Source: Chrysosporum bergii ANA360D (GTDB taxonomy: Bacteria; Cyanobacteriota; Cyanobacteriia; Cyanobacteriales; Nostocaceae). Taken from it: 64,000 bases of DNA. Both the position numbers and the translations under genes were made by a program. Positions 1 through 9,061 of this stretch are shown here, piece by piece. Below the pieces are notes generated by a model that was not told where the DNA came from, did not search any database, and saw only the letters and a program-made list of their open reading frames with translations. Numbering within the stretch: position 1 is the stretch's first letter; every line of letters begins with the position of its first letter. Location: NCBI RefSeq assembly GCF_029891735.1, contig NZ_JANQDH010000116.1, positions 1-64,000 of the forward strand. Direction: 5' to 3'.

Positions 1-61
1 GTAACAGAAACCAAGTGTATTTTCAGGACTGAGATACTATGTCTTTCATGTCTTAACCCAC

Positions 62-343
62 TTGTCATTTTTGCTTAAACAGTGTATAATCTATTGGGAA
101 CATACTAGGCTGATTTGCTCTGGCTGTGGGTATCGTTGGGGAAAGATTGACTTGTCTGTTCGCTCAGTGTTGTGTTTAAATTGCAGTACTCTTGCAGACA
201 GAGATGAGAATGCTGCTAAGAATATAGAAATGGTCGGCACGGGGCATCGGCACGACCTAAAATGGACAGGGAGTGACTGTAAGACTGTTTCGACAGCGAG
301 TTACTGTGAACTGTCAAGAATCACCGACCTTCAAGGTCGGTGA
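62..343 (+). pseudogene. TnpB (IS200/IS605 OrfB) C-terminal fragment
   Basis: The reading frame encodes only the C-terminal zinc-ribbon end of a TnpB RNA-guided nuclease. Two CxxC pairs (CSGC and CLNC) are followed by the conserved DRDENAAKNI segment, which carries the last RuvC acidic residue. The tail continues to a stop that overlaps the right-end hairpin, as is usual in these elements. A full TnpB is about 400 residues, so the N-terminal and central RuvC parts are absent within the window. No credible upstream frame joins it in the first 61 bases, although the gene could have begun outside the window. The TTG start is arbitrary. It is a decayed transposon gene, not a functional protein. 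Confidence 0.8.
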
Positions 344-352
344 GTATGTCAA
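322..352 (+). repeat. IS200/IS605 right-end hairpin (family A)
   Basis: A perfect 9-bp stem (CACCGACCT / AGGTCGGTG, loop TCA) overlaps the tnpB stop codon and is followed by AGTATG and TCAA at 349-352. A subterminal hairpin followed by a TCAA-like cleavage site is the known layout of IS200/IS605 right ends. In active elements it is also the 3' end of the guide (omega/reRNA) scaffold. A second copy lies in inverse orientation at 23038. Confidence 0.75.
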
Positions 353-519
353 TAACTCAACTCGGTCATCATCTGCAAAAAAGCCGAGTTCTCCCAAACG
401 GCAATATTCATCTATGGTGAAGCGTTTAGCAGTAATTAGGCTCATGATAGCTAAGGCGATAGATATTTATCAAAAAAGCGAGAGACAGGCATAAAATCCC
501 CATCCTCGCCCGTGATCAA
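344..519. other. Non-coding stretch after tnpB relic
   Basis: Between the tnpB fragment and argD no convincing gene is visible. The short frame 273-494 overlaps the transposon end and has no recognisable domain. In a living element the bases just after 352 would be the guide segment. Confidence 0.5.
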
Positions 520-1803
520 CTAGGCTACAAGAGAAGCGATCGCTTGTTCAACTGCCGACAATGCCAAATTAGTTTCCTCTTCGCTAACAATCAACGGTGG
601 TACAAACCTTACCACTTTGGGTCCTGCTGGTACGAGTAATAAACCCCTGTCTATGGCAGCTTTAACAATATCAGCAGCCGTTAGCTGAATATTTGCTTGT
701 AACTCCATACCATTGATCAAACCCCAACCCCGGACTTCAGAAATATGATCAGGATATTTAGCGGCGATGGCATTTAATCCATTTCGCAACTGTATACCCC
801 GGTCTTCGACATTCTGTAAAATGTTTTCCTTGGACAAAGTTTGACAAACTGCCAAAGCCACAGCACAGACAAAAGGATTTCCGCCAAAAGTGCTGGCGTG
901 TTCTCCTGGTTGGAAAACATCACAGAATTTTTTACTCATCATTGCTCCAATGGGGATACCACCACCTAAACCTTTGGCACTAGTAAATATATCTGGTTCT
1001 ACTCCCAGATGTTCATACCCCCATAATTTGCCACTGCGTCCCATACCAACTTGCACTTCATCGAAGATCAACAAAACCCCTGTTTCATTGCAAATTTGCC
1101 GCAGCTTTTGGAAGTAAGCCACATCACCGGGACGAACACCCCCTTCTCCTTGTAAAGGTTCAATCAGAATTGCTGCTACCCGATAATCACCCTCATCTAA
1201 TTCACTAATTGCTGCTTCTATGGCGTTAATATCGTTATAAGGTACGTATTCAAAACCAGGTATTAAAGGGTCAAAGTATTTTTGATACTTGGGTTGTCCT
1301 GTAGCGGTGATTGTTGCCAAAGTCCGACCGTGGAAACTAGCTTTAGCGGTTAAGATAATGGGTTTTTCAATGTCTAAAACTGTGTGGGCATATTTCCGGG
1401 CTAATTTAATGGCTGCTTCGTTAGCTTCAGCCCCAGAGTTACAGAAAAATACACGATCAGCACAAGAATGAGCAACTATCCATTGGGCTAATTCCCCTTG
1501 TTCGGGAATATAGTACAAATTAGAAACATGATGCAGCTTTTGGATTTGCCGTGTCACTGCTTCTACCATTGCTGGGTGGGCGTGTCCTAGGGTGCAGGTG
1601 GCTATTCCGGCTACAAAGTCGAGATATTCCCGTCCTTGGGTATCCCAAACCCGACAGCCCGCGCCCCGGTCTAGGGCTAAGGGAAACCGGGCGTAAGTTG
1701 ACATAACGGCTTGATTGAAGCTTTCAGCCTCAAAAGGGCTGGATGACATAGAATCTGATGTTGGGGTAATGGTAGTTTGCTCAATGAGAGTTTCTATGGT
1801 CAC
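520..1803 (-). CDS. argD: Acetylornithine aminotransferase ArgD
   Basis: A class III PLP-dependent aminotransferase of 427 residues, close to the usual 400-430. It converts N-acetylglutamate semialdehyde to N2-acetylornithine in arginine synthesis, in the cytoplasm. Visible landmarks are the PLP-phosphate contact region CNSGAEANEAAIKLAR, the SFHGRT motif, the cofactor Asp in FDEVQ, and the Schiff-base Lys in TSAKGLGGGIPIG. The first 25 residues are poorly conserved, so the start could be the internal Met at SMSSSP instead. Ornithine or GABA aminotransferases are related, but ArgD is the usual cyanobacterial member. The gene stands alone and is divergent from the K+ channel gene. Confidence 0.9.
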   Translation of the reverse strand: MTIETLIEQTTITPTSDSMSSSPFEAESFNQAVMSTYARFPLALDRGAGCRVWDTQGREYLDFVAGIATCTLGHAHPAMVEAVTRQIQKLHHVSNLYYIPEQGELAQWIVAHSCADRVFFCNSGAEANEAAIKLARKYAHTVLDIEKPIILTAKASFHGRTLATITATGQPKYQKYFDPLIPGFEYVPYNDINAIEAAISELDEGDYRVAAILIEPLQGEGGVRPGDVAYFQKLRQICNETGVLLIFDEVQVGMGRSGKLWGYEHLGVEPDIFTSAKGLGGGIPIGAMMSKKFCDVFQPGEHASTFGGNPFVCAVALAVCQTLSKENILQNVEDRGIQLRNGLNAIAAKYPDHISEVRGWGLINGMELQANIQLTAADIVKAAIDRGLLLVPAGPKVVRFVPPLIVSEEETNLALSAVEQAIASLVA

Positions 1804-1964
1804 GACCGCGCCTCCTGATAGTGTTTGATAAGTGTTTAACTTTAATACTTGCTTACTAGTTTGCTATGGGTTATTAAAAATAACATTTTATTGATAAAGT
1901 CTGATACTTTTTTGTAAACAAACCTTAAATATCCCCATCTTAACATGGTAATGGTGAAAAAAAT

Positions 1965-3029
1965 TTGTATTCCCCACTTGAGAAAAAATACCGACGACTG
2001 CAACAAGAACTAACCATAGGGATTATTTCCCTGGTGGGGGTTTTCCTGACTGGAACTTTGTGGTACAAGTTCATGGAAGGTTGGTCATGGGAAGAAGCTG
2101 CCTACATGACAGTTATTACTTTAACTACTGTAGGCTATGGGGAGACTAATCCTTTGAGTAGCCGGGGGCGATTGTTTACAATTGCTTTAATTATGTTAGG
2201 TGTAATCAATATTGGTTACATTGTCAACAGATTTACAGAGGCTTTGATTCAAGGCTACTTTCAAGAAGGAATTAGACTAAGGCAACAGAAAAGGTTAATG
2301 GAATCACTAACAAAACATTATATCATCTGTGGATTTAGTCGCACTGGTCGTCAAATTGCCAAGGAATTTGAGGCGGAATGCGTACCCTTTGTGGTGGTTG
2401 ATTCTGACTTAGAATCTGTGGAACAAGCACAAGCACAGAACTACATAGCATACCAAGGTGATGTTACCTTAGATGACACACTATTACAAGTCGGGGTCAA
2501 GCGCGCCATTTGTATTGTTGCCGCATTGCCTTCTGATGCTGAAAATTTATATACAGTATTAACAGCAAAAACACTGAATCCAGAAATTCGCGCCATCGCT
2601 AGGGCAAGTACAGAGGAATCTGTGAAAAAATTAAAACGGGGTGGTGCTGATATTGTGGTTTCACCATATATTACCGGTGGTAAGCGCATGGCGGCCGCGG
2701 CCCTAAGACCCCAAGTCCTGGATTTTGTGGATGGTTTTATTTCCGGTAGGGACCGCCAATTTTATATGGAAGAGTTTTTACTAGACCCCATGGCCTGTCC
2801 TCTGGTTGGTAACAGTTTAAAACAAGCTAGGTTGCGATCGCAATCTGGGGCTTTAGTCATCGCCATTCGCCGCGCCGATGGCCACCTGATCGGCGGTCCC
2901 ACTGGTGACACCGTGTTATTACCAGGTGATACGTTGATTTGTATGGGTACTTCTGAGCAATTGCGTAGTTTAAACCAGATTCTCATCCCTATCAATACTC
3001 CACAAAGCCAGCGACATAGAAACACCTGA
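1965..3029 (+). CDS. Potassium channel with RCK/TrkA-N domain
   Basis: A two-helix ion channel subunit of 354 residues. Two membrane segments (about 17-37 and 68-88) flank a pore loop with the selectivity filter TTVGYGE. A cytoplasmic RCK domain follows, with Rossmann motif GFSRTG near residue 117, and then a TrkA-C domain ending near residue 340. Such tetramers pass K+ under control of nucleotide or ion binding to RCK. The start is TTG because nearby ATG and GTG codons (1945, 1951, 1954) are out of frame. It converges on the next gene with only 21 bp between stops. Confidence 0.85.
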   Translation: MYSPLEKKYRRLQQELTIGIISLVGVFLTGTLWYKFMEGWSWEEAAYMTVITLTTVGYGETNPLSSRGRLFTIALIMLGVINIGYIVNRFTEALIQGYFQEGIRLRQQKRLMESLTKHYIICGFSRTGRQIAKEFEAECVPFVVVDSDLESVEQAQAQNYIAYQGDVTLDDTLLQVGVKRAICIVAALPSDAENLYTVLTAKTLNPEIRAIARASTEESVKKLKRGGADIVVSPYITGGKRMAAAALRPQVLDFVDGFISGRDRQFYMEEFLLDPMACPLVGNSLKQARLRSQSGALVIAIRRADGHLIGGPTGDTVLLPGDTLICMGTSEQLRSLNQILIPINTPQSQRHRNT

Positions 3030-3050
3030 ACCATTTAGCAAGCTGAATGA

Positions 3051-3611
3051 TTACTCTTGATTCCATCCATGTAGTGGTGCTATATCTTTAATCACAGTTT
3101 CCATAATAATTGGTGGGACTACTGATACTAAAACACTGGGATAAACTGCTGTGCCCCAGAGGGGATGAATTAGCACGCAACATTCATTTTTAATGACCTG
3201 ATATTTGAGCAAGGCTTTGACCACTGCTGTGTCATTGTGGGGAATTGCACCAGGGTGAGAAAGCAAAGGATAGCCAGTGCGAGGATCAATCAGGTCTGTT
3301 AAATAACCGCGATCGCGTAGGTTAAAAGCTATGTCACAACCAAAGCGCATAAACTTTTCCCGCAGGCGTTCTTTTTCGATTTCTATTTCTGTGGTGCTTG
3401 TAATTAGTTGATAACGTGACTGCTGTAAAACAATCACAACCCATAAATCAGGTTGATGTTGCCAATCTGGTAATATCCGTTCGCGGTTGGCACAGATATA
3501 CTGACTGGGTGAATGAATGGAAATCTGAACCGCTTGTCCTGTTTTGCCAACCAAATTAATAGGACAACTCTGCTCCGAAGTGTAAACTTGGGGATAGTTC
3601 ACTGTGTTCAT
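3051..3611 (-). CDS. MMADHC (CblD)-like protein
   Basis: A 186-residue soluble protein resembling cyanobacterial proteins annotated as methylmalonic aciduria and homocystinuria type D homologues. Those are named after the animal chaperone that routes cobalamin. Conserved-looking blocks are ISIHSPSQYICANRE near the N-terminus and DPRTGYPLLSHPG near residue 109. No signal peptide or membrane segment is seen. The assignment rests on recalled family resemblance rather than a catalytic motif, and the bacterial function is unknown. No cobalamin genes adjoin it. Confidence 0.5.
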   Translation of the reverse strand: MNTVNYPQVYTSEQSCPINLVGKTGQAVQISIHSPSQYICANRERILPDWQHQPDLWVVIVLQQSRYQLITSTTEIEIEKERLREKFMRFGCDIAFNLRDRGYLTDLIDPRTGYPLLSHPGAIPHNDTAVVKALLKYQVIKNECCVLIHPLWGTAVYPSVLVSVVPPIIMETVIKDIAPLHGWNQE

Positions 3612-3766
3612 TCGGTGTTTGCAAGTTTTACATTTAATTCTTGCTAAGATGATAACTCTTAAAACTTCCTAAAAATTATAAACTTTTGATCATAGATCAG
3701 TTTATCGGCAAGTTTTTTTAGAATTACATTTCTTTAGTACAAAGTTATTAAAAACTATCAACGATT

Positions 3767-3792
3767 TAGAGATGTTGCATGGAACGTCTCTA
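3767..3792. repeat. Intergenic palindrome AGAGATGTT / AACGTCTCT
   Basis: A 10-bp stem with one T-G wobble and a 6-base loop (GCATGG). It resembles the dispersed AGAGACGTTnnnnnnAACGTCTCT palindrome seen many times in heterocystous cyanobacterial genomes. It lies in a 256-bp non-coding gap with no other clear signal. Confidence 0.6.
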
Positions 3793-3867
3793 CAGGGGTA
3801 CACCGAAGAGGTATATTTGGATTGAGTCCATGTTTAATAATTTGTGTCTGGGAGGAAACGCTATAAA

Positions 3868-4074
3868 TTAATCCAGCTTAAGGGCATTAACTGGCACTTC
3901 ATCCCAAGAGTTAACTATCCTTAATTTTGCTACCCAACCCGCAGACTTTTGACTATTGGTCAAGTTATTTTGAAAAGACTCATGACAATCTTTAGCTTGC
4001 GATTCGTCACAACAGGCGATACAAGCATAAATCATGCCAGAAGGATCAATTTGCTCATTTACCCAAATTGTCAT
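3868..4074 (-). CDS. Small conserved cyanobacterial protein
   Basis: A 68-residue protein with a cysteine-containing segment CIACCDESQAKDCHES and a C-terminal block WDEVPVNALKLD. It resembles short hypothetical proteins common in filamentous cyanobacteria. No domain with a known role is recognised. The cysteines could bind metal or form disulfides, but nothing here proves it. It has its own ATG and sits alone between the MMADHC-like gene and the exporter operon. Confidence 0.6.
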   Translation of the reverse strand: MTIWVNEQIDPSGMIYACIACCDESQAKDCHESFQNNLTNSQKSAGWVAKLRIVNSWDEVPVNALKLD

Positions 4075-4161
4075 AGTGTATATCCTTAATAAGTCAATGC
4101 CAAAGAAATGTTTGATAATTTTAGGATACCAAGACTGACGGACTTTACGCTTGGGTGAATC

Positions 4162-4896
4162 CTAATCTACGCTATTACTTTTCAACTGCCCATCTTCCAT
4201 GTAAACAATGCGGTCAGCAATATCAAGAATACGGTTGTCGTGAGTCACCAGCAAGATGGTACAGCCTTGTTCCTTGGCTAACTTCTGCATTAATTCCACC
4301 ACATCACGCCCAGATTTTTTGTCAAGTGCAGCAGTGGGTTCATCTGCTAAAACAATTTTAGGGTGGCTGACTAAAGCGCGAGCGATGGCCACTCTTTGTT
4401 TTTGCCCTCCTGATAGTTTTTCTGGATAGTAATTAACACGGTCTCCTAAACCCACAGCTTCCAACATGGCGGTGGCCTTGGCGTTGATATCCTGCTGAAA
4501 AAACTCGTCATGTAACTCTAGGGACATCCTCACATTATCTTTAGCCGTTAAAAAGGTCATTAAGTTATGTGCTTGGAAAATATAGCCAATTTGACGGCGA
4601 AGCTTAGTTAACTGTTTTTTGCTGGCTCCACAAATTTCCTGTCCTAAGATTTTTAGACTACCTTCTTGGGCGGAACGTAGTCCACCCATGAGAGTTAACA
4701 GAGTAGTTTTTCCTGATCCGGAGGGGCCAGTCATAATCACAATTTCACCAGCTTTAATTTCTAAATTTATATCAAATAAAACTTGTTTACGCAGATTCCC
4801 TTCACCAAAATAGTGATTCAGCTTATGGATAGCGATAACCATTTCTTCACTAGAGATATTGACGGAGTAATTACTCAACATGGGATTTTTTTGCAT
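4162..4896 (-). CDS. devA: DevA-type ABC exporter ATPase
   Basis: The ATP-binding subunit of a DevBCA-type (MacB-like) exporter. It has Walker A GPSGSGKTT, Q-loop IFQAHN, signature LSGGQKQR, Walker B IVLADEP and the H-loop HD. The longest frame begins at 4965 inside devC. The start at 4896 follows the devC stop by 16 bp and gives 244 residues, near the family norm. It is the last gene of the minus-strand set SDR-devB-devC-devA. In Anabaena, DevBCA exports heterocyst envelope glycolipids, but several paralogues exist and the cargo of this copy is not shown. Confidence 0.85.
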   Translation of the reverse strand: MQKNPMLSNYSVNISSEEMVIAIHKLNHYFGEGNLRKQVLFDINLEIKAGEIVIMTGPSGSGKTTLLTLMGGLRSAQEGSLKILGQEICGASKKQLTKLRRQIGYIFQAHNLMTFLTAKDNVRMSLELHDEFFQQDINAKATAMLEAVGLGDRVNYYPEKLSGGQKQRVAIARALVSHPKIVLADEPTAALDKKSGRDVVELMQKLAKEQGCTILLVTHDNRILDIADRIVYMEDGQLKSNSVD

Positions 4897-4912
4897 TTGT
4901 GTTGAGATGAAC

Positions 4913-6079
4913 TTAGAAAATATCCGCCGGGTCGGCTGCGCGTAATTTGCCCATGGCGATCGCACCCGAAATACTACACATAATCACAGTTAGAATAAAT
5001 ACATTAATTGCCCGTTCTACCTGCATGGCTATGGGTAGCATTGTGGCGGCTAAGGTGATTTGATATAGTCCAACAGAAAGGAAAAAACTGGGTAAATAAC
5101 CCAAAACAGCCAAAAATAAAGATTCTTGCAGCAACACTAGCAACAAATAGCCGTCGCCATAACCCATTGCTTTCAGTGTCGCGTATTCTGCTAGGTGTTC
5201 GGAAACATCAGAGTAAAGAATTTGGTAAACAATCACAATACCGACTATAAACCCCACTGCTGTTCCTAAACCGAAAATAAAACCAATAGCAGTGCTGTTA
5301 GCCCAGTATTCTTTTTCTACTTGGGCAAAACCTTCCACCGTCAACACCTTAACATCATTGGGTAAACCTGCGGCTAGTTGCGATCGCACTTTTTCCAGGT
5401 CTGCACCGGGTTTGAGTGTAATTAATCCTACGTCTATGTGAGGGCTGCGACGTTCTGGAAACAGTTGTAAAAAAGTAGAATCACTAGTAATCACATTACC
5501 ATCAGCCGCAAAAGAAGCGCCGTTACTAAATACACCTTTAACCCTCACCACTTGATTATTCAATTCTGTTTCCAAGTTGCCTGTTTTTTCCAGAGTCTCA
5601 CTTACCGCCCCGTATTCCGGGCGACCAGCTTTGTCATATAGCACATCATACAATTGTTTGAGGTGACGCTGATTTTCTATTACTTCCGGCAATTTAAAAG
5701 CCGGTTGTACTGGGTCAATACCCCAAACCAAGATAGAGCGATCAATACGTGTTTCCGGGTTGCGCCATTGTCCCATACCAATGTAAACAGAATTTACTGA
5801 TTGCACCCCCTCATAACCTAATGTTTGATATAGTCGCTCTCTAGGAAAGCTCTTGGCTGAAAACAAAGCTTGAAACTGGGGATTAATCAACACCAAATCT
5901 GCCTGTAAATTGCGGTGAGCTTGAATAGCAGCATCATACAACCCCCCTTGAAAACCAAGCTGAATAAACATCAGCATATCAGCAAAAGTAATTCCCGCCA
6001 CTGCAATTAATAGGCGAGTTTTTTCTTTCATTAACTGCCGCCATGCTAGGGGAGTTTTATGTAACAATTGAGAAAGCAT
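4913..6079 (-). CDS. devC: DevC-type ABC exporter permease
   Basis: The membrane subunit of the DevBCA exporter, a MacB/FtsX-type permease. It has one N-terminal helix (AVAGITFADMLMFIQLGF), a large extracytoplasmic domain of about 220 residues, then three C-terminal helices. The start at 6079 (MLSQLLHKTPLAW) gives 388 residues, the typical DevC length. A longer frame begins at 6109 and overlaps devB. It lies 19 bp after devB and 16 bp before devA, which fits cotranscription. Confidence 0.85.
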   Translation of the reverse strand: MLSQLLHKTPLAWRQLMKEKTRLLIAVAGITFADMLMFIQLGFQGGLYDAAIQAHRNLQADLVLINPQFQALFSAKSFPRERLYQTLGYEGVQSVNSVYIGMGQWRNPETRIDRSILVWGIDPVQPAFKLPEVIENQRHLKQLYDVLYDKAGRPEYGAVSETLEKTGNLETELNNQVVRVKGVFSNGASFAADGNVITSDSTFLQLFPERRSPHIDVGLITLKPGADLEKVRSQLAAGLPNDVKVLTVEGFAQVEKEYWANSTAIGFIFGLGTAVGFIVGIVIVYQILYSDVSEHLAEYATLKAMGYGDGYLLLVLLQESLFLAVLGYLPSFFLSVGLYQITLAATMLPIAMQVERAINVFILTVIMCSISGAIAMGKLRAADPADIF

Positions 6080-6098
6080 GATGATAAATTCTAGATTT

Positions 6099-7382
6099 TT
6101 ATAATTCAATTGCTGTTTGCACCTGTAAGTTAGTCAAACCTGCCACTTTTTTACTATCTTCAGGATCAAGACGAATCTTAACATCAATTACCCGTCGATC
6201 TAGGTTTTCTCCTGGTTGGTTGCTGAAAACATTTTGTCTATTCACCTGCAAACCAATCTGAGCAACTGTTCCTTTTAATTCCCCAGTAAATCCTTGACTG
6301 GTAATCACCACCGACTGTTTCAATTTAATTTTACTGATATCGCTTTGATATACTTCTGCCACTGCCATCATTTGCTTGGTTTGGGCTAAATCTGCAATAC
6401 CATTACTGCCTATTTTTTCCCCCACTCGGTTGTGAATTTTGAGAATTTGACCCGCTATTGGTGCTTTGATGTAAGTTTCGGCCAAGTCAGTTTGCTTTTG
6501 TTTGAGTGTAGCCATAGCATTTTCTACCTCAGTCTTGACCGCTTCTATATCCACCGTCCGGACTTCCATAATACTATTGAGTATGGCTTTAGCTTCACGG
6601 ATTTGTTTATTACTGGTGGACTTGATGCGGTCCAGCGCCACTTGGGCTTGGGCTAGTTCTTTCTTAGCAGTAGAGTTAATGCGTTGTAGAACCGCTTGGG
6701 CTTCTTTTACTTGTTGTTTAGCTGTGTCTAAACTCAGTCGCTTACTATCAAATAAAGAGCTAGAAATAGCACCTTGTTTTGATAGTTGCTGATAACGTTC
6801 AAATTCTACCTGAGCGTTATTCAGTTCTGCTTCTAGTTTTTTAATTGTCGCCTCTTGTGCGGTTCTATCTCCTAACCACTGGGCTTCTATGCGAGCAATG
6901 GCTTGTTGTTGAGCTATTTTATCTGCCTCTGACTCGGCTTCTAGGCGTTCAATAGTCGCTTGTTGGGCTTGAATTTCTCCAGGTTTAGCCCCCGCTTTTA
7001 CTTGAGCCAGTTTCCCTTGAGCAACTTTTACTTCTTTTTCTGCTTGCAGTACAGCAGTTTCTAGGGAAGTTCGTGAGTTTAAAATTGCCACCACCCGGCC
7101 GGGTTTGACTTCATCGCCCTCCTTGACTAAAATTTCGGCAATGCGATCGCCATCTAATGGTAAAGGTGCAGACAAACTAATTACTTCTGTTTCTGGTTCT
7201 AGTCTACCTAAAGCCGTAATTCTGGTTGCAACTGGCTCAGTGTTCACCGCCTCTGAAGAAGTATTTTCACTAGCTAAACCAAAGTGAGAAACACCATAAA
7301 CTGCAATTGCGCTGGTAATAGCGGTAGCAGCTAGGACTAAAACAATTAATTTTTGATTATTGCCGGCTTTTGATGTCAACAT
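6099..7382 (-). CDS. devB: DevB-type membrane fusion protein (HlyD family)
   Basis: The periplasmic adaptor linking the DevCA pump to an outer-membrane TolC-like channel. It has an N-terminal membrane anchor (about residues 9-30), a split lipoyl domain (EGDEVKPGRVVAILNSR and the matching half near IKAPIAGQIL) and a long alpha-helical hairpin of about 180 residues. The Met at 7382 is preferred over 7424 because a strong ribosome site GGGAGGA ends four bases upstream (7387-7393). That gives 427 residues. The TolC partner (HgdD) is not in this window. Confidence 0.85.
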   Translation of the reverse strand: MLTSKAGNNQKLIVLVLAATAITSAIAVYGVSHFGLASENTSSEAVNTEPVATRITALGRLEPETEVISLSAPLPLDGDRIAEILVKEGDEVKPGRVVAILNSRTSLETAVLQAEKEVKVAQGKLAQVKAGAKPGEIQAQQATIERLEAESEADKIAQQQAIARIEAQWLGDRTAQEATIKKLEAELNNAQVEFERYQQLSKQGAISSSLFDSKRLSLDTAKQQVKEAQAVLQRINSTAKKELAQAQVALDRIKSTSNKQIREAKAILNSIMEVRTVDIEAVKTEVENAMATLKQKQTDLAETYIKAPIAGQILKIHNRVGEKIGSNGIADLAQTKQMMAVAEVYQSDISKIKLKQSVVITSQGFTGELKGTVAQIGLQVNRQNVFSNQPGENLDRRVIDVKIRLDPEDSKKVAGLTNLQVQTAIEL

Positions 7383-7416
7383 ATTTTCCTCCCTTAGTAA
7401 ATATTTACATAAATTT

Positions 7417-8628
7417 TCATTCATGGCGAGACTTTTGACTAAAAATACGGTAATATAGCCATGTACTAGCTTCTTTCACAGGAAAAAGCAGGTAAGTGAA
7501 AGGATTAATAGTGATAACAATGTTGCGGTAGTCTCGTTTTGCCCAGAATAAAATACCACCAGCTACTTGCTCCGCTGACATAACTCCATAGGGGTTAAGT
7601 TGACTTTTAAAAGGGCCGAGAATTAACTTGCGAATTACACAATTGCCATCCAACCGTTTTAAAGTGACAATATTTCCCAATGTCCGTTTACTCAATTCAT
7701 AAAGAGGACTTAAAGCCGGGGAAACCTCAGCCTCAGAGGTATTCACCCAAATTTCTTTGGTGGCCTTGGCTTGGGGGCTAGTAACAGTGGCGGAAAATAT
7801 ATCTATCAACCGCAATGCAGAGAAAGTATTGACCTCATAGGAAGCAGCAATAGCTTGGGGGGTACGGTCATGGTAGACATTCACACCGTGATTGATAATC
7901 AAAATATCGACTTTTGCTAAAGCATTCTTTAATTCAGCTTCATTACCTAACTCCCAGGAAACCACTTTCAAATTATCCTGGGCTGGTAATTTATCTGGGT
8001 TAGTTGTTAGTGCCACCACTTTGGCATTATGCTTAAGCAGTTCAGCAGTCAGTGCTTGACCGAGAGAACCAGAAGCTCCAGTTATAGCCACAGTTTTACC
8101 TTTTAGAGATAAAGCCGTACCCAATATTTTATCCACCAAAGGAAAAACACCACTATAGTAAGCATTGACATTATCAAAATGATGTCGCCAATGATAAGTG
8201 CGATTTACCCACCACACAGATGGAATAATTTGTAGAGGTCCGGGCAAATGATTGTAATCTGTATCACTAGTACCGAAAAAATATCGTACACAAGCGCCAT
8301 ACAAGAAACTACAGCCATAAGCCACCCCCAACCATAACCCCATCTGGTGAAAAACCAAGGCAATGATAGTTAAAAGCGTCACCAGTAAACTCGATTCCAC
8401 AATATCATGATAAAGCTGAGAATCTTGGTAAGCCTGGAGAGAGACTATAGACAAATCCCGACGATAGACCTGATGGTGCTTATTGTGCCATTTAGAGAGC
8501 CATTTCACCTCATGACACAAAACATGATAACCATCTCTCAACACCTCAGCCAGCAAGAGCGCCAAAACTCCCCAGCCAGCAAACTGCACACAGTTACTTA
8601 CCCACACCCAATTAACCGAACTTAACAT
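7417..8628 (-). CDS. Sterol desaturase-like / short-chain dehydrogenase fusion
   Basis: A two-part enzyme of 403 residues. The N-terminal membrane half has the three histidine boxes of the fatty-acid-hydroxylase/sterol-desaturase superfamily: HVLCH, HNKHH and HWRHH. These bind a di-iron centre in active members. The C-terminal half, from about residue 177, is an SDR with the NAD(P)-binding TGASGSLG and catalytic YELSK. The pairing suggests oxidation and reduction of one lipid-like substrate at the membrane. It is followed 34 bp later by devB, so substrate making and export may be coupled. The substrate is unknown. Confidence 0.85.
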   Translation of the reverse strand: MLSSVNWVWVSNCVQFAGWGVLALLLAEVLRDGYHVLCHEVKWLSKWHNKHHQVYRRDLSIVSLQAYQDSQLYHDIVESSLLVTLLTIIALVFHQMGLWLGVAYGCSFLYGACVRYFFGTSDTDYNHLPGPLQIIPSVWWVNRTYHWRHHFDNVNAYYSGVFPLVDKILGTALSLKGKTVAITGASGSLGQALTAELLKHNAKVVALTTNPDKLPAQDNLKVVSWELGNEAELKNALAKVDILIINHGVNVYHDRTPQAIAASYEVNTFSALRLIDIFSATVTSPQAKATKEIWVNTSEAEVSPALSPLYELSKRTLGNIVTLKRLDGNCVIRKLILGPFKSQLNPYGVMSAEQVAGGILFWAKRDYRNIVITINPFTYLLFPVKEASTWLYYRIFSQKSRHE

Positions 8629-9061
8629 AGTCCTATTTTTCTACACATTATTTATCTTAATCTTTCTTTACATTTGACACAATAGATTAATTGAGGTAGG
8701 ACAGCAACCGCCAATGAGCAAAAGTTAGTAGTGATGACTTTTTATCCATGAAAGCAAAACCAGGCGATGATAAGGAAGCCCCTCCTTCACTTGGTTCCCA
8801 GTCCGAGGTATCATTTAATATCGAACTTATCCATGATTATGGCGAAGCCATTTATGAATGAGAAAAAGTATTTCCCAAAAATCCATGACTTTCGCCAGAT
8901 CCGAAAACCGATTTTTTAATTTTGGATACATTGGAGCTAATTCTCCAGAAAAGTCACCTAAAAACCAACTTTTTTAAATTTATTTAATAATTATCTGTTA
9001 GCAAAAATGATACAAATAGTACCAGCCTAAATATCCTAGCTATCTGTTGAGGAACCTGTCT
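8629..9061. other. Intergenic stretch with one doubtful mini-ORF
   Basis: A 433-bp gap between two divergent genes. A 37-codon frame at 8748-8861 (+) starts MKAKPGDDKEAPPS and ends YGEAIYE. It has no known domain and could be a gene remnant. The side facing the desaturase/SDR gene is AT-rich and probably holds its promoter. No sure promoter can be read. Confidence 0.4.

Noticed and set aside
273-494. Open frame of 73 codons after the tnpB fragment
   Set aside because: Overlaps the transposon right end, has no domain and no ribosome site.
8640-8700. Possible NtcA site upstream of the desaturase/SDR gene
   Set aside because: The minus strand gives GTA-N8-TTA rather than GTA-N8-TAC, and the downstream -10 is uncertain.
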